A stretch of 64,000 nucleotides of DNA from Ruminiclostridium cellobioparum DSM 1351 = ATCC 15832 (GCF_000621505.1 NZ_JHYD01000025.1:94975-158974); one strand, 5' to 3'. Shown: positions 46,030 through 55,211, counted from the first letter of the stretch. Notes: generated by a model not told the origin, from the sequence alone. Program-made: numbers and translations.

Positions 46030-46872
46030 TTATTGCTTTACTCCGCCTGCAGTCAAGCCTGAAACCATATATTTCTGCAGCGCAAAGAATATTATGAGTA
46101 TTGGAATGGAAACAAGAATAGATGCTGCAGAAAATACAGGCCAGTTCCTGGTGTACTCCGTTGCCTGCAATGAATACAGACCTGTCGCAAGAGTGTACTT
46201 CTCTGAACCTGTCATAAATGTTACTGCAAAAATATATTCGTTCCATACAAATATCAGTATCATAATTGATGTAACCAGTATGGCCGGTCTGGCAAGAGGG
46301 AGCATTATTTTTGTGACCAGTCTCAGGTCGCTTGCCCCGTCGATTTTGCCTGCTTCTTCAATTTCCACAGGTATGGTGTCAAAATAACCTTTCAGGTTCC
46401 AAATTCCAAAGATGGCCATAGTACCGGTGTATATGAGTATAAGCCCCAGATAAGAGTTAACCAGTCCAAAAGGCTTCAATATCCTGTACACCGCAAACAT
46501 TGACAATATGGACGGAAACGCATTCAATAACAGTAATATATAAAGAATCGACTTCCTTCCCGCAAAACGCTTCCTGGAAAATGCATAAGCCCCGGTCACC
46601 GAAACACCCAATGCTAAAACAACGGTGGCAACCGACAGAATCATGCTGTTTTTAAGCCAGAGCAGGAACGGGTTGTCTATCAGTACTGCCTTATAATTAT
46701 CCAGAGTAAAAACCTTCGGAATAAATGAAAATCTTGATGTAAGTAAATTATTGCCGGCATTGAATGAAACCGATATTGCATAAAGAATCGGTACCAACGA
46801 TCCTATACATATGATTATAAAAAATACATTCAGCAGTATAAGTTTGACAGTCCTTCCGGTGTTGTTTTTCAT
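46030..46872 (-). CDS. malG: Maltodextrin ABC transporter permease MalG
   Basis: A 280-residue CUT1 permease with six spans and the EAA loop EIEEAGKIDGASDLRLVTKIMLP. The start overlaps the malF stop by 4 bases and has GGGAGG upstream. No ATPase gene accompanies it. Confidence 0.92.
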   Translation of the reverse strand: MKNNTGRTVKLILLNVFFIIICIGSLVPILYAISVSFNAGNNLLTSRFSFIPKVFTLDNYKAVLIDNPFLLWLKNSMILSVATVVLALGVSVTGAYAFSRKRFAGRKSILYILLLLNAFPSILSMFAVYRILKPFGLVNSYLGLILIYTGTMAIFGIWNLKGYFDTIPVEIEEAGKIDGASDLRLVTKIMLPLARPAILVTSIMILIFVWNEYIFAVTFMTGSEKYTLATGLYSLQATEYTRNWPVFSAASILVSIPILIIFFALQKYMVSGLTAGGVKQ

Positions 46873-47762
46873 GTTCCTTCCTCCCTGATATCTTTACGGG
46901 TAATAACAGAAAGAACTATCAGAATCGCAAAGATAATTATTGAAATGGCCGAGCTGTATCCATAGTTATTGGTGATAAATGCTTTTTCGTAGGCATATGT
47001 GATTATGGTATGGATATCCGCTCCGGTCTTCGCACCCTGCTGCTGTGTCAGAAGAAATACAATGTCAAACTGCTTGAAGGTGGTAAACGTGGTAAGTATG
47101 ACTGCCGGTGCAACAACCGGCCTTATAAGAGGGACCGTCAGTTTGGTTATCTGTGCTCCAAATCCCGCACCTTCAATTCTGGCACTTTCATAATAGGTTT
47201 TATCTATGCTCTGTAAGGCACCGTCAATTATCATTATCATGAAAGGCAGTGCAAGCCAGAGGTTTACCGCCACACATGCGGCAAATGCAATGCTGTTGCT
47301 GCTGAGCCAGCTTACTCCGGAAAAACCCATACTCTTCAGCCACTGGTTTAACAGGCCGAATTCAGTATTGAACATTCCCATCCTCCAGAGCAAAATGGTG
47401 ACATATCCCGGCATGGCCCACGGAAACATCAGAAGTGTCTTATACAGGTTTTTCAATTTCAAGCCTTCGGCATTTAAGCCCAAAGATATTAAAAACGCAA
47501 TAACAAGCTGCAAAACAACATTTATTACAGTCCAGAGAAGAGTCCTCAGCAAAGCCGGTAAAAACCCCGAATCAAATATAAGTACTGCTTTCTTATAATT
47601 TTGGGCACCGATGAATGAGAAATCAAACCAGTGATATATACTCATGTTTGTAAACGAAATATATCCCGTATAAATAATTGGAAATAACACTATCGCTCCA
47701 ATAGTCAGAAGCGATGGAAATGAGTACAGGTAAGGGACAAGCTTCTTCTTCAAATATGCCAC
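46869..47762 (-). CDS. malF: Maltodextrin ABC transporter permease MalF
   Basis: A 297-residue CUT1 permease with six spans and an EAA loop around YYESARIEGAGFGAQITKLTVP. It begins with GTG in my reading; a TTG nine bases downstream with GAGAGG upstream is also possible. Confidence 0.9.
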   Translation of the reverse strand: MAYLKKKLVPYLYSFPSLLTIGAIVLFPIIYTGYISFTNMSIYHWFDFSFIGAQNYKKAVLIFDSGFLPALLRTLLWTVINVVLQLVIAFLISLGLNAEGLKLKNLYKTLLMFPWAMPGYVTILLWRMGMFNTEFGLLNQWLKSMGFSGVSWLSSNSIAFAACVAVNLWLALPFMIMIIDGALQSIDKTYYESARIEGAGFGAQITKLTVPLIRPVVAPAVILTTFTTFKQFDIVFLLTQQQGAKTGADIHTIITYAYEKAFITNNYGYSSAISIIIFAILIVLSVITRKDIREEGT

Positions 47763-47795
47763 CTCTCTTTGTGACGATTAAACTGCGCATATTTT

Positions 47796-47836
47796 CCGTA
47801 AAGGGTGCTGCAGTTTAACAGCATCACCCTTTACGG
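47796..47836 (-). other. Stabilising hairpin after malE
   Basis: CCGTAAAGGGTG and CACCCTTTACGG plus an inner TGC/GCA form a strong stem in the malE-malF gap. The location mirrors the hairpin at 8674 after the other binding-protein gene. Confidence 0.65.
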
Positions 47837-47859
47837 ATCACAATAATTTTATTCAAGTA

Positions 47860-49125
47860 CTATTTCATAGCATCAATCTGTGCCAATGCATCCTTCTGGG
47901 CCTTTTCAGCCGAGGTCTTAACGTCGGCATCATTTTTATTTACGGCAGCAAGCATTGTTTCGGTAACAGTCCACATGAGATCCATTTCAGGTACATTAGG
48001 CATTGGTACTACATTTTCTGCAGTCTTCTTCATTGACATGAGCATTTCGTTTGAGGTTATTGATGAGTCCTCATAACACTTCTGATTTGCCGGTGCACAG
48101 TTGGCTGACCTGGCAAGCGCCAGACCGATATCGGTTTTGGCCAGCTGCCTAAGTACCGCGGTAACTGCATCCTTCTTTGCTTCTGCCGACTTAAGCACAC
48201 AAACACCTTGTACGCCGGAATAAGGCGTTAACGGCTTTCCGGTTGAGTTGACGGTTGGCATTGGGGCTATACCCAGATCTATATTTGCAGCTTTAACATC
48301 AGGAACCAGCCAGGGTCCTCCGATTATGGAATGTGCCTTTCCCTCCTTGAACAAGGTAGTGACGGTATTGTATTCACCGTCTTTAGGCAGGTACCTTATA
48401 AACTTTTTATGATATTCCATGGCATCCAGTGTTTCCTTTGTATTAAGACCGGGCTCCGCTTTTTCATTGATTATAAAGCCCCCGAAGGCGTGGAACCAGC
48501 TTGCGGCGTAATATGCCGTACTGTGCTGCTCAACAAAACCGTAAGTGCCGTCCTTGGTATTGGCCTCCATATATTTCAGGAGTTCGTCAGTAGTAGCAGG
48601 CGGCTGCTTCATCAGTGCCTTATTGTACATAAACATCTGAGTTTCGAAATATACCGGCAGCTGGTATATCTGATCCTTATATGTAGCTGCTTTAACTGTC
48701 ATGGGAATCAAATCTGCCATATCGTCCTTTGTAATGAAGTCGGTTACCGGGGCAAGTATTCCCATCTGGGCAAATACCCCTATTTTATCATGGGCAAAGA
48801 AATACATATCCGGAGCGCTCTTAGGATCATTTCCCACAAGCTTAAGGGCATCCGACATTTTTTCTTTCCGCTCCACCTTTACTTCTACTGCCGGAGCAAG
48901 CTTATCGAGCTCTGCCTGAAGCTGCTCGGCAATACCCTTGTCTGTTTCATGCCAGATTGTGATTTTAACGGGCTTGGCTCCTTCACTGTTTTGCGCCTGC
49001 GAACCGGAGCTCGCTGCCGATGCGGATGGGCTGTCCGGCGAAGGAGAGGATGATGAATTTCCGCATCCAGCGACAGCTGTTGATAGTATAAGTGCTGACA
49101 TAAGAATGGCAATAAATTTTTTCAA
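47860..49125 (-). CDS. malE: Maltodextrin-binding lipoprotein
   Basis: A 421-residue solute-binding protein with a lipoprotein signal (lipobox TAVAGC), a Ser/Pro/Ala-rich linker, then a MalE-type fold (KITIWHETDKGIAEQLQ, AHDKIGVFAQMG, IIGGPWLVPDV, GVQGVCV). The start codon is TTG, preceded by AAGGAGG. It heads the operon that ends in the GH13 enzyme. Confidence 0.93.
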   Translation of the reverse strand: MKKFIAILMSALILSTAVAGCGNSSSSPSPDSPSASAASSGSQAQNSEGAKPVKITIWHETDKGIAEQLQAELDKLAPAVEVKVERKEKMSDALKLVGNDPKSAPDMYFFAHDKIGVFAQMGILAPVTDFITKDDMADLIPMTVKAATYKDQIYQLPVYFETQMFMYNKALMKQPPATTDELLKYMEANTKDGTYGFVEQHSTAYYAASWFHAFGGFIINEKAEPGLNTKETLDAMEYHKKFIRYLPKDGEYNTVTTLFKEGKAHSIIGGPWLVPDVKAANIDLGIAPMPTVNSTGKPLTPYSGVQGVCVLKSAEAKKDAVTAVLRQLAKTDIGLALARSANCAPANQKCYEDSSITSNEMLMSMKKTAENVVPMPNVPEMDLMWTVTETMLAAVNKNDADVKTSAEKAQKDALAQIDAMK

Positions 49126-49150
49126 GTTGGTTCCTCCTTATATACATTTT

Positions 49151-49166
49151 AGGAAAACGTTTTACT
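49151..49166. promoter_or_regulatory. MalR-type operator 1
   Basis: AGGAAAACGTTTTACT lies 26 bases upstream of malE. It is nearly identical to the box at 49283. Confidence 0.7.
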
Positions 49167-49198
49167 CAAGCTAATCGTTAATTTGCACATAAATTTGT

Positions 49199-49210
49199 AT
49201 CCGTTTTCCT
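49199..49210. promoter_or_regulatory. MalR-type operator half or weak site
   Basis: ATCCGTTTTCCT is the inverted form of AGGAAAACGGAT, sharing the core of the two stronger boxes on either side. Confidence 0.45.
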
Positions 49211-49282
49211 CTATTTATCATCATTATAGCCATAAAATTTTAATAAATCAATAGATTCAGCACCTTAAGCCTTGATTTATTT

Positions 49283-49298
49283 AGGAAAACGTTGTACT
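49283..49298. promoter_or_regulatory. MalR-type operator 2
   Basis: AGGAAAACGTTGTACT is 39 bases upstream of the divergent regulator gene. The pair suggests coordinate control of malE and the regulator. Confidence 0.7.
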
Positions 49299-49336
49299 AT
49301 ATAAATATACTTTTTATGTTCGGAAGGAGAGTTTTT

Positions 49337-50359
49337 ATGCCGGTAACCATAAAAGATGTGGCCAGAGAAGCAGGAGTATCCATTTCTACCGTATCAAAGG
49401 TAATCAATGGGGCTCCCTCCATATCTCAGGCTACAGTTGAACGTGTTAACAATATAATGAAAAGTCTGAATTACTTTCCTAACCAGAATGCCAGCAATTT
49501 CGCAAGGCAGTCCACAAGAAATGTTGTGTTTCTTACCAGATTGGAACGGGATGTGGCATTTTCCAATCCGCATATGTTTGAGATAATGTGCGGAGCTCAA
49601 AAGGCTTTATCCGATAAGAATTACAATTTGAGCCTCATGAGCATAAGCTCTGACCAGGAGGAGAGGGAGCTTATAAAAAAAATAATTGCGCAAAAAAGCG
49701 CCGATGGTGTGATATTGCACGGCTCTGTAATTAACAGGGAATTGCCGTCGCTCCTGGTAAATACAAATTTTCCTCATATTATAATAGGCAGGCCCGACTT
49801 CGAAAGTCAGCTTTGCTGGATTGATACAAATAATTATCTTTCAGGAGAAATTGCCGCCAATCACCTGTTGGACTGCGGCTACAGCAAAATCGCATTTATT
49901 GGCGGACATGAACATGATATGATATCCACACACCGGCTTCAAGGTTTTCAGAGTGCTATGGAGCAGAAAAATATCGAAGTTTCGGGCAGCTACATAAGCT
50001 TTGGAGATTCCACAAAAGATTCAGGCTACACACAGATGAATGCTCTCCTTGACTGCGGAATCAGACCGGAGGCCGTCATTTGTGAAAATAACGGCATAGC
50101 TCTGGGAGTGGTCAAGTCACTTGGCATGCATGGTCTTTCCATCCCGGATCATATGGCTGTAATTACTTTTGACGAGTATCCTTTTTCCCATATTATTGAG
50201 CCCATGCCTACAGTTGTCAATATTAATGTCTTTGACATGGGAATGCAGGCGGGTTCCACCCTGATCAGGAAAATTAAGAACCCCTCTCTTCAGGTTCAAA
50301 GCTATACTACACTTCCCGAACTTATAGTAAGAGGAACCACCAGGCGGCAAAAAATCTAA
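49337..50359 (+). CDS. LacI-family regulator of the maltodextrin operon (MalR-like)
   Basis: A 340-residue repressor: HTH and hinge VTIKDVAREAGVSISTVSKVING followed by a LacI sensor domain. The ATG at 49337 has GGAAGGAGAG upstream; an earlier in-frame ATG overlaps the operator region. It is divergent from malE, with repeated AGGAAAACGTT boxes between. Confidence 0.93.
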   Translation: MPVTIKDVAREAGVSISTVSKVINGAPSISQATVERVNNIMKSLNYFPNQNASNFARQSTRNVVFLTRLERDVAFSNPHMFEIMCGAQKALSDKNYNLSLMSISSDQEERELIKKIIAQKSADGVILHGSVINRELPSLLVNTNFPHIIIGRPDFESQLCWIDTNNYLSGEIAANHLLDCGYSKIAFIGGHEHDMISTHRLQGFQSAMEQKNIEVSGSYISFGDSTKDSGYTQMNALLDCGIRPEAVICENNGIALGVVKSLGMHGLSIPDHMAVITFDEYPFSHIIEPMPTVVNINVFDMGMQAGSTLIRKIKNPSLQVQSYTTLPELIVRGTTRRQKI

Positions 50360-50390
50360 ATTATACTGTTAATTTAAAATGTATTATACT

Positions 50391-50712
50391 TGTGGATTAA
50401 ATCTTGAATATTTCAACATACTATCCCCATACATATAGCTATATCCACAACTTTATTAACAAAATATAGTCTTTCTGTGGAAAAAGTATTGATTTCTTAT
50501 TATTTAATCCACAGAGTTTTCACATTATTCACTTTTATTTGTTTATAAATAGGCTGTGGATTTTCTCATTGGATTATCTACAAGAAATCCCCATATTTAT
50601 TGGCTTATCAACAGTTTTATCAACATAATGTAGTATATTTGTGGATAACTTCGCATTATTTTAACATAATATCCACAGTTTCTCCCTGTTATGCACAGTT
50701 TCTTGTGGGTAA
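50391..50712. other. Cluster of DnaA-box-like sequences
   Basis: Within this 320-base gene-free stretch I count at least eleven 9-mers matching TTATNCACA exactly or with one mismatch, in both orientations. Exact ones are at 50640-50648 (TGTGGATAA) and 50689-50697 (TTATGCACA); single mismatches include 50391, 50441, 50476, 50505, 50574, 50605, 50669 and 50704. The region is strongly AT-rich. It has the texture of a DnaA titration locus or an origin part; no dnaA or dnaN gene is in the window. Confidence 0.65.
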
Positions 50713-50733
50713 TTCGTCCTATTGACTATAAGA

Positions 50734-50778
50734 CTGCGGCTCCTAAATCTTTCAGACTGAAAATTTTAGGAGCCGCAG
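50734..50778 (-). terminator. Terminator-like hairpin of the yjbQ/sfsA unit
   Basis: A perfect 14-bp stem (CTGCGGCTCCTAAA with its complement) 27 bases after the yjbQ stop; only a short T-rich stretch follows. Confidence 0.65.
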
Positions 50779-50804
50779 GTAAAAACACATGCGGAAATTC
50801 ATAC

Positions 50805-51194
50805 TTATAATACCTTTACATAAAACTTCCGGTTTCTGGGTCCATCAAACTCACAGAAGTATATTCCCTGCCATGTCCCCAGGACGAGTTTTCCGTTTGC
50901 GGCAATAACATACTGGCTGCTTCCCACCGCACTTGCTTTTAGGTGTGCATGACTGTTTCCTTCCATATGCCTGAATTCTGCCCTGTCGGGATACGCTTTG
51001 TCCAGTCCCAGCAGCATATCCTTCACCACGTCAGGATCAGCATTTTCATTGATGGTTATTCCTGCGGTAGTATGTGGACAGAACACCAGGACCGCACCGT
51101 CCCTTATTCCGCTTTTTGCAAGTGCGTCCGCTACCCTGCCGGTTATGTTGTAGAAATTCTGTCTTTCAGTTTTTAAACCGTACTCATAAAGCAT
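50805..51194 (-). CDS. YjbQ-family protein (UPF0047)
   Basis: A 129-residue protein with all family signatures: CPHTTAGITINENADPDV, EGNSHAHLKASAVGSS and GTWQGIYFCEFDGPR. YjbQ of E. coli shows weak thiamine-phosphate synthase activity; the physiological role is uncertain. The start codon shares bases with the sfsA stop, so the two are coupled. Confidence 0.93.
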   Translation of the reverse strand: MLYEYGLKTERQNFYNITGRVADALAKSGIRDGAVLVFCPHTTAGITINENADPDVVKDMLLGLDKAYPDRAEFRHMEGNSHAHLKASAVGSSQYVIAANGKLVLGTWQGIYFCEFDGPRNRKFYVKVL

Positions 51195-51907
51195 TAAAGT
51201 CTCACCTCAACCCTTTCCGCTATTTCAATGCAATTTTCTCCTACCATGCAGTCACAGGCCACAACGTTAACGCCCCTGGCCTCAGCAATTTTTATAGTTT
51301 CAGCAAACTCCTCATGTGTTCTGTAATTAGGAGTAAAGTAGCTCACCCCTTTCATCTGAATAACAAACACTATGTAAGCCTTATAACCTTCCTCCATGCA
51401 CTCCATTAACTCTTTGATGTGTTTGACCCCTCTTTCGGTGGGCGCATCGGGAAATAAGACAACATTATTGTCCTCCAGAGTAACTCCCTTGACCTCAATA
51501 AATATTTTTTCCTTTTCTGTCTCTATATAAAAATCAAATCTGGAATTTTTGTACCTTGCTTCAGGCTTAATCAGGGTAATATCCTCCAAAAGTCCCCCTT
51601 TCAGCAGCCATTCATGGAAAACCTTGTTGGGGACCTGACTGTCCATATTGATCATCCTGTCACCCTTCTTAACACCGATAAGGTCATACCTGGTTTTTCT
51701 GGAGGTTTTATCAAACTCCTGTACAAATACCGTAACCCCTGGTTTCAGCAGTTCTCTGCATCTGCCGGTATTTTTTACATGACATACCTCTTCCCTTCCA
51801 TCAAGCTCAATATGTGCAATAAACCTGTTTGGCCTGCAAATAAACCTTGCAGTCTTTATATTATTATAAACCACCCTTGCCTCCGCTGTTAATGAAATCA
51901 ATGACAT
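51194..51907 (-). CDS. sfsA: SfsA family protein, putative DNA/RNA nuclease
   Basis: A 237-residue SfsA protein: N-terminal OB-like part (RPNRFIAHIELDGREEVCHV, NTGRCRELL) and a C-terminal PD-(D/E)xK nuclease-like part (RFDFYIETEKEKIFIEVKGVTL, FPDAPTERGVKHI). Originally described as a sugar-fermentation stimulation protein; current views favour a nucleic acid role. Confidence 0.93.
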   Translation of the reverse strand: MSLISLTAEARVVYNNIKTARFICRPNRFIAHIELDGREEVCHVKNTGRCRELLKPGVTVFVQEFDKTSRKTRYDLIGVKKGDRMINMDSQVPNKVFHEWLLKGGLLEDITLIKPEARYKNSRFDFYIETEKEKIFIEVKGVTLEDNNVVLFPDAPTERGVKHIKELMECMEEGYKAYIVFVIQMKGVSYFTPNYRTHEEFAETIKIAEARGVNVVACDCMVGENCIEIAERVEVRL

Positions 51908-52096
51908 GAAAATTATACCCCTGCTTCCTATGGTTTAACAAGAGATTAAATATTAATGTGTTTTGGATATGGAAATCAGGGTATAAAATATAACAGGTTT
52001 GGATAAAAGTATAGAATGAATCTTTTTTGGCATGCTGCATTTATTGTGCGCAGCCAATACGGATTCCCAATAAAGTCACGAGGGGAGATTTTAATT

Positions 52097-52477
52097 ATGA
52101 AGAATGAGGTATCTTTTTTCCGTTGTAAGCATTGTGGAAATATGGTTGCATTAATAAAAAGCGGCGGCGGAACTCTTGTCTGTTGCGGAGAACCCATGGA
52201 AAAACTTGTTCCCAACACAACCGAAGCGGCCGTTGAAAAACACATCCCTGTTTCACTCAGAAGCAACGGCAGTATCAATGTTGAGGTAGGCTCGGTCGCA
52301 CATCCGATGATTGATGTTCATTATATTGAATGGGTAGCCGTTGTTGGCGATGAAGGCCTGGAAATAATAAACCTGTTCCCGGGAGATGACCCAAAAGCTA
52401 TTCTAAGTGATAAGAAGAATGCTGAAGTTTATGCATATTGCAACATCCATGGTTTATGGAAAGGTGAAGTAAAATAG
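52097..52477 (+). CDS. dfx: Desulfoferrodoxin (superoxide reductase)
   Basis: Reduces superoxide to peroxide in anaerobes. The 126-residue protein has the desulforedoxin-type FeS4 centre (CKHCG and CCGEPM) and the superoxide-reducing iron site ligands in VEKHIPV, VAHPMIDVHYIEW and CNIHGLW. The ATG at 52097 has GAGGGGAG upstream; a longer frame adds unrelated residues. Confidence 0.95.
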   Translation: MKNEVSFFRCKHCGNMVALIKSGGGTLVCCGEPMEKLVPNTTEAAVEKHIPVSLRSNGSINVEVGSVAHPMIDVHYIEWVAVVGDEGLEIINLFPGDDPKAILSDKKNAEVYAYCNIHGLWKGEVK

Positions 52478-52491
52478 TAAATGACAGTGAA

Positions 52492-52541
52492 AAACACCCT
52501 TCAAAATATGCGTAAAAGCATATTCTGAAGGGTGTTGATTT
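52492..52541. terminator. Bidirectional terminator between dfx and deoC
   Basis: Nineteen-base arms starting AACACCCTTC pair with two mismatches around GTAAAA; GATTTTTTAA follows on the plus strand and TTTTTCACTG on the minus strand. Confidence 0.85.
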
Positions 52542-52542
52542 T

Positions 52543-53211
52543 TTAATATCCGCTGCCGGTGCTCTTTTCCTTATTTGCGATTGCCACCGAGGCGCTTGCT
52601 CCTATTCTGCTGGCACCGGCCTCTATCATGGCTTTAGCCGTTTCATAATCCCTTATGCCACCCGAGGCCTTAACCCCGAGGTTAGGCTTTACCATATCCC
52701 TCATGAGCTTTATATCTTCAACTGTTGCTCCGCCTGTACTAAAACCCGTGGATGTCTTTACAAAGTCGGCTCCCGCTTCTTTGCATATCCGGCAGCTGGT
52801 CCTTTTCTCCTCATCGGTCAGCAAACAGGTTTCAAGAATAACCTTTACAAGGGCTTTACCGCTTGCTGCCTGCACTACGGCTTCTATATCCTTTTTAACA
52901 TAATCAAGATCACCCGACTTTATGGCACCCACATTAATTACCATATCAACTTCGGCAGCGCCATTCTGAATAGCTTCTGCAGCCTCGGCAGCTTTTGCTG
53001 CAGAAGTGGTTGCACCCAGAGGGAAACCAATTACGGTACACACCTTTACTTTGCTGTCCTTTAAAAGCCGGCTGCACAAACCTACATAACAAGGATTAAC
53101 ACATACCGACGCAAAACCGTACTCCACCGCTTCACTGCAAAGCTTTTCAATCTGTGCTTTTGTAGTTTCAGGCTTAAGAGCCGTATGATCTATCAAACCT
53201 GCAATATTCAT
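52543..53211 (-). CDS. deoC: Deoxyribose-phosphate aldolase
   Basis: Cleaves 2-deoxyribose-5-phosphate to glyceraldehyde-3-phosphate and acetaldehyde in nucleoside salvage. The 222-residue TIM barrel shows [21 protein letters not shown] with one conserved Lys and FVKTSTGFS with the Schiff-base Lys. The ATG at 53211 is preferred since the barrel begins there; TGGGGAT is a modest ribosome site. Confidence 0.95.
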   Translation of the reverse strand: MNIAGLIDHTALKPETTKAQIEKLCSEAVEYGFASVCVNPCYVGLCSRLLKDSKVKVCTVIGFPLGATTSAAKAAEAAEAIQNGAAEVDMVINVGAIKSGDLDYVKKDIEAVVQAASGKALVKVILETCLLTDEEKRTSCRICKEAGADFVKTSTGFSTGGATVEDIKLMRDMVKPNLGVKASGGIRDYETAKAMIEAGASRIGASASVAIANKEKSTGSGY

Positions 53212-53402
53212 GACAAATCCCCATTTCCGCACGGAACATTATTCCCTGCTTTTTGAATTTTAAATAATCTGCTGACTTAAAAAATTTATCCCTTACTTAT
53301 ATAAATAAAACCCTTTTACTCTTCTTATTATCACCAATTATTAAGGAAATTTCAAGATACCGCGGTCAAAACTGCTTTAACTATGGTTCCCGATCTTAAC
53401 AT

Positions 53403-53433
53403 AAAAAAATAGGTTAGTCGCCATCGACTAACC
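53403..53433 (-). terminator. Strong terminator with no obvious upstream gene
   Basis: On the minus strand GGTTAGTCG/CGACTAACC form a perfect 9-bp stem followed by TATTTTTTTATG. No minus-strand gene ends here. It may end a small RNA from 53440-53640 or attenuate deoC; on the plus strand it precedes AAAGGGGGTC and a 9-codon ORF. Confidence 0.6.
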
Positions 53434-53644
53434 ATGTAAAGGGGGTCAAAATGTATTTTGTGAGGTCAATATTATATTAGCCATTAAATGAAAAAATTAT
53501 ACAATACATTATTAAAATTTTTACTATCAAATAATTTTAGAGACTTGTGCAAATAATAAACTTCAAACGGTAAAACTTATAATTGCTGCAAAGCATATTA
53601 AATTCGGTATTTTAAAATAATTACTTATGAAGAGGTGCGGTGAT

Positions 53645-53890
53645 ATGGAGCTTCAAAATAACATAATAAATTTCGAAAGCTTGAATGACAAAAATACACT
53701 TGAAGTGGTACAGAACAGACTTAAGCCAGGAGAAACTCTCATTCTGGACGTGGGCAACAACTACTTTCATCAGGCCGACGAAATCTATGATGTATTATCA
53801 AAGAATGGCTATTATGTAAAGAAAACTCTTGTAAACGGCCGGAACCAACTGCTTGTTGCCTATGAGGACAATAAGCATCAGATGTATTGA
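53645..53890 (+). CDS. Hypothetical 81-residue protein
   Basis: A small soluble protein (ELQNNIINFESLNDKNTL...LKPGETLILDVGNNYFHQAD). The pattern of an alpha/beta fold with a loop after LKPGETL recalls TusA/SirA-like folds, but the catalytic Cys is absent, so no function is assigned. The ATG at 53645 has GAGGTGCGGTG upstream. Confidence 0.65.
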   Translation: MELQNNIINFESLNDKNTLEVVQNRLKPGETLILDVGNNYFHQADEIYDVLSKNGYYVKKTLVNGRNQLLVAYEDNKHQMY

Positions 53891-54085
53891 CTTTAAAACC
53901 GGTATCCTGGATTTTATACCATGATACCGGTTTTATTATATATACACAAAGAGAATTTCCAATATTTTTTGTATGGCAAATCTTATTTTTATTGATTAAG
54001 GTCATATATATTCTGCGGTACAAAAACCTCCAGAAGCTTATGTTTAAATTCTATAGCCGCCGGAAAAAGCTCTGATTTTTCTCCA

Positions 54086-54892
54086 TCAACGGTTAAGGGC
54101 AATGGGCGACCTGCTTGTCAGCTCACACTTTTTTGCCTTGAGTATGATAACATTTTTGTCATTGACCGATTCCTTGCTGAGGACCTTGAAGAAAATGCTG
54201 GCCAGATTTATATTCGAACATTTCTTTACAAGTATGATATCCATATAGCCGTCGGTAAAATCGGCATCATTCAACAGGTTTGGAAAGCCGGCAGCCTGTT
54301 TTCCGTTAACAATTAAAAACAATATGAATTTACCTTCTATAATATGCTCATCAGCCGTAACTTTCAAGTCAAAGCTCTTTATATTTGCAACTTCGGACAA
54401 ACCCTTGAGATAATATGCAAAAGGTCCGAAATTTTTCTTAAGTTCACTGTTTGTACTGAAGGATACATCTACAAAATTTCCGCCTGCAAAAGTACTCAAA
54501 AAATAATGTGAATTGTTGATATGCCCCACATCGCACATGAGAGTCCTGCCCTGCAGGATAATGTTCAGGCTTTCATGCAGGGAGTTGATTCCCAGGCACT
54601 TGGCAAAATCATTACAGGTTCCTGAAGGAATTACACCGATAGGCATTTTGATATCGTTGTCCAGAAGGATGTTTGCAACAAAATTTATAGTGCCATCACC
54701 GCCCGAGGCAATTACAAAATCATAAATTCCTGACTTCAGGGCACTTACGAGATATTCATTGTTGGCATCTATAAGTCTGTACGGCTGAACAAGAATACCT
54801 TTCTTTTGAAAAGTACTCAGTATGTAATCCAGCTCGTTTGGAACCTTGCGGCCGCCCGATATGGGATTGTATACAAACAATGCGTTTTTCAA
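54086..54892 (-). CDS. YegS/DgkB-like lipid kinase, 3' end frameshifted
   Basis: Diacylglycerol/sphingosine-type lipid kinase: YNPISGG near the start, the nucleotide-binding loop ASGGDGTINFVAN and the GVIPSGTCNDFAK segment are intact. The frame stops after SPIALNR at 54086. One base removed near 54091 restores VDGEKSELFPAAIEFKHKL and then a stop at 53989, exactly the expected C terminus. About 33 conserved residues, including the VDGE motif, are thus lost from the current frame. The TTG at 54892 with GGGAGGG upstream is the likeliest start; an ATG at 54913 has a poor site. Confidence 0.8.
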   Translation of the reverse strand: MKNALFVYNPISGGRKVPNELDYILSTFQKKGILVQPYRLIDANNEYLVSALKSGIYDFVIASGGDGTINFVANILLDNDIKMPIGVIPSGTCNDFAKCLGINSLHESLNIILQGRTLMCDVGHINNSHYFLSTFAGGNFVDVSFSTNSELKKNFGPFAYYLKGLSEVANIKSFDLKVTADEHIIEGKFILFLIVNGKQAAGFPNLLNDADFTDGYMDIILVKKCSNINLASIFFKVLSKESVNDKNVIILKAKKCELTSRSPIALNR

Positions 54893-55040
54893 AGCTTTCC
54901 CTCCCGTAATCATCTCTTCATTTAATAATAAATGAATTTACCTTGAAAATCAACTGATTGAGTTACAGGAAAGACTATGTAATGGGGAGGCAGTCAGACA
55001 TAATCCGCTGCCAGCCCCTAAATGACGCTAAACTAACCCA

Positions 55041-55211
55041 TTAATGGTTGACACTTCTTTCAGCCATTTCAATTGCCTTCTTAACCATACTTCCGCAATC
55101 TCTCGAAGAAACTGATCCCCAGCCCTCAGCTGAAACTTTGTTGTAGACTCCAAGTTCCTTGGCAATTTCCTCTTTAAGGGCTTCTGACATGATACTCTTA
55201 TGTCTACTCAT
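55041..55211 (-). CDS. Small acid-soluble spore protein, alpha/beta type
   Basis: A 56-residue gene beginning MSRHKSIMSEALKEEIAKEL. It carries the germination-protease-like EIAKELGV segment and the DNA-contacting GWGSVSSRDCGSMVKKAIEMAE segment typical of clostridial SASPs, which coat and protect spore DNA. AAAAGGAGG lies about eight bases before the ATG. It marks the organism as a spore former. Confidence 0.85.
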   Translation of the reverse strand: MSRHKSIMSEALKEEIAKELGVYNKVSAEGWGSVSSRDCGSMVKKAIEMAERSVNH

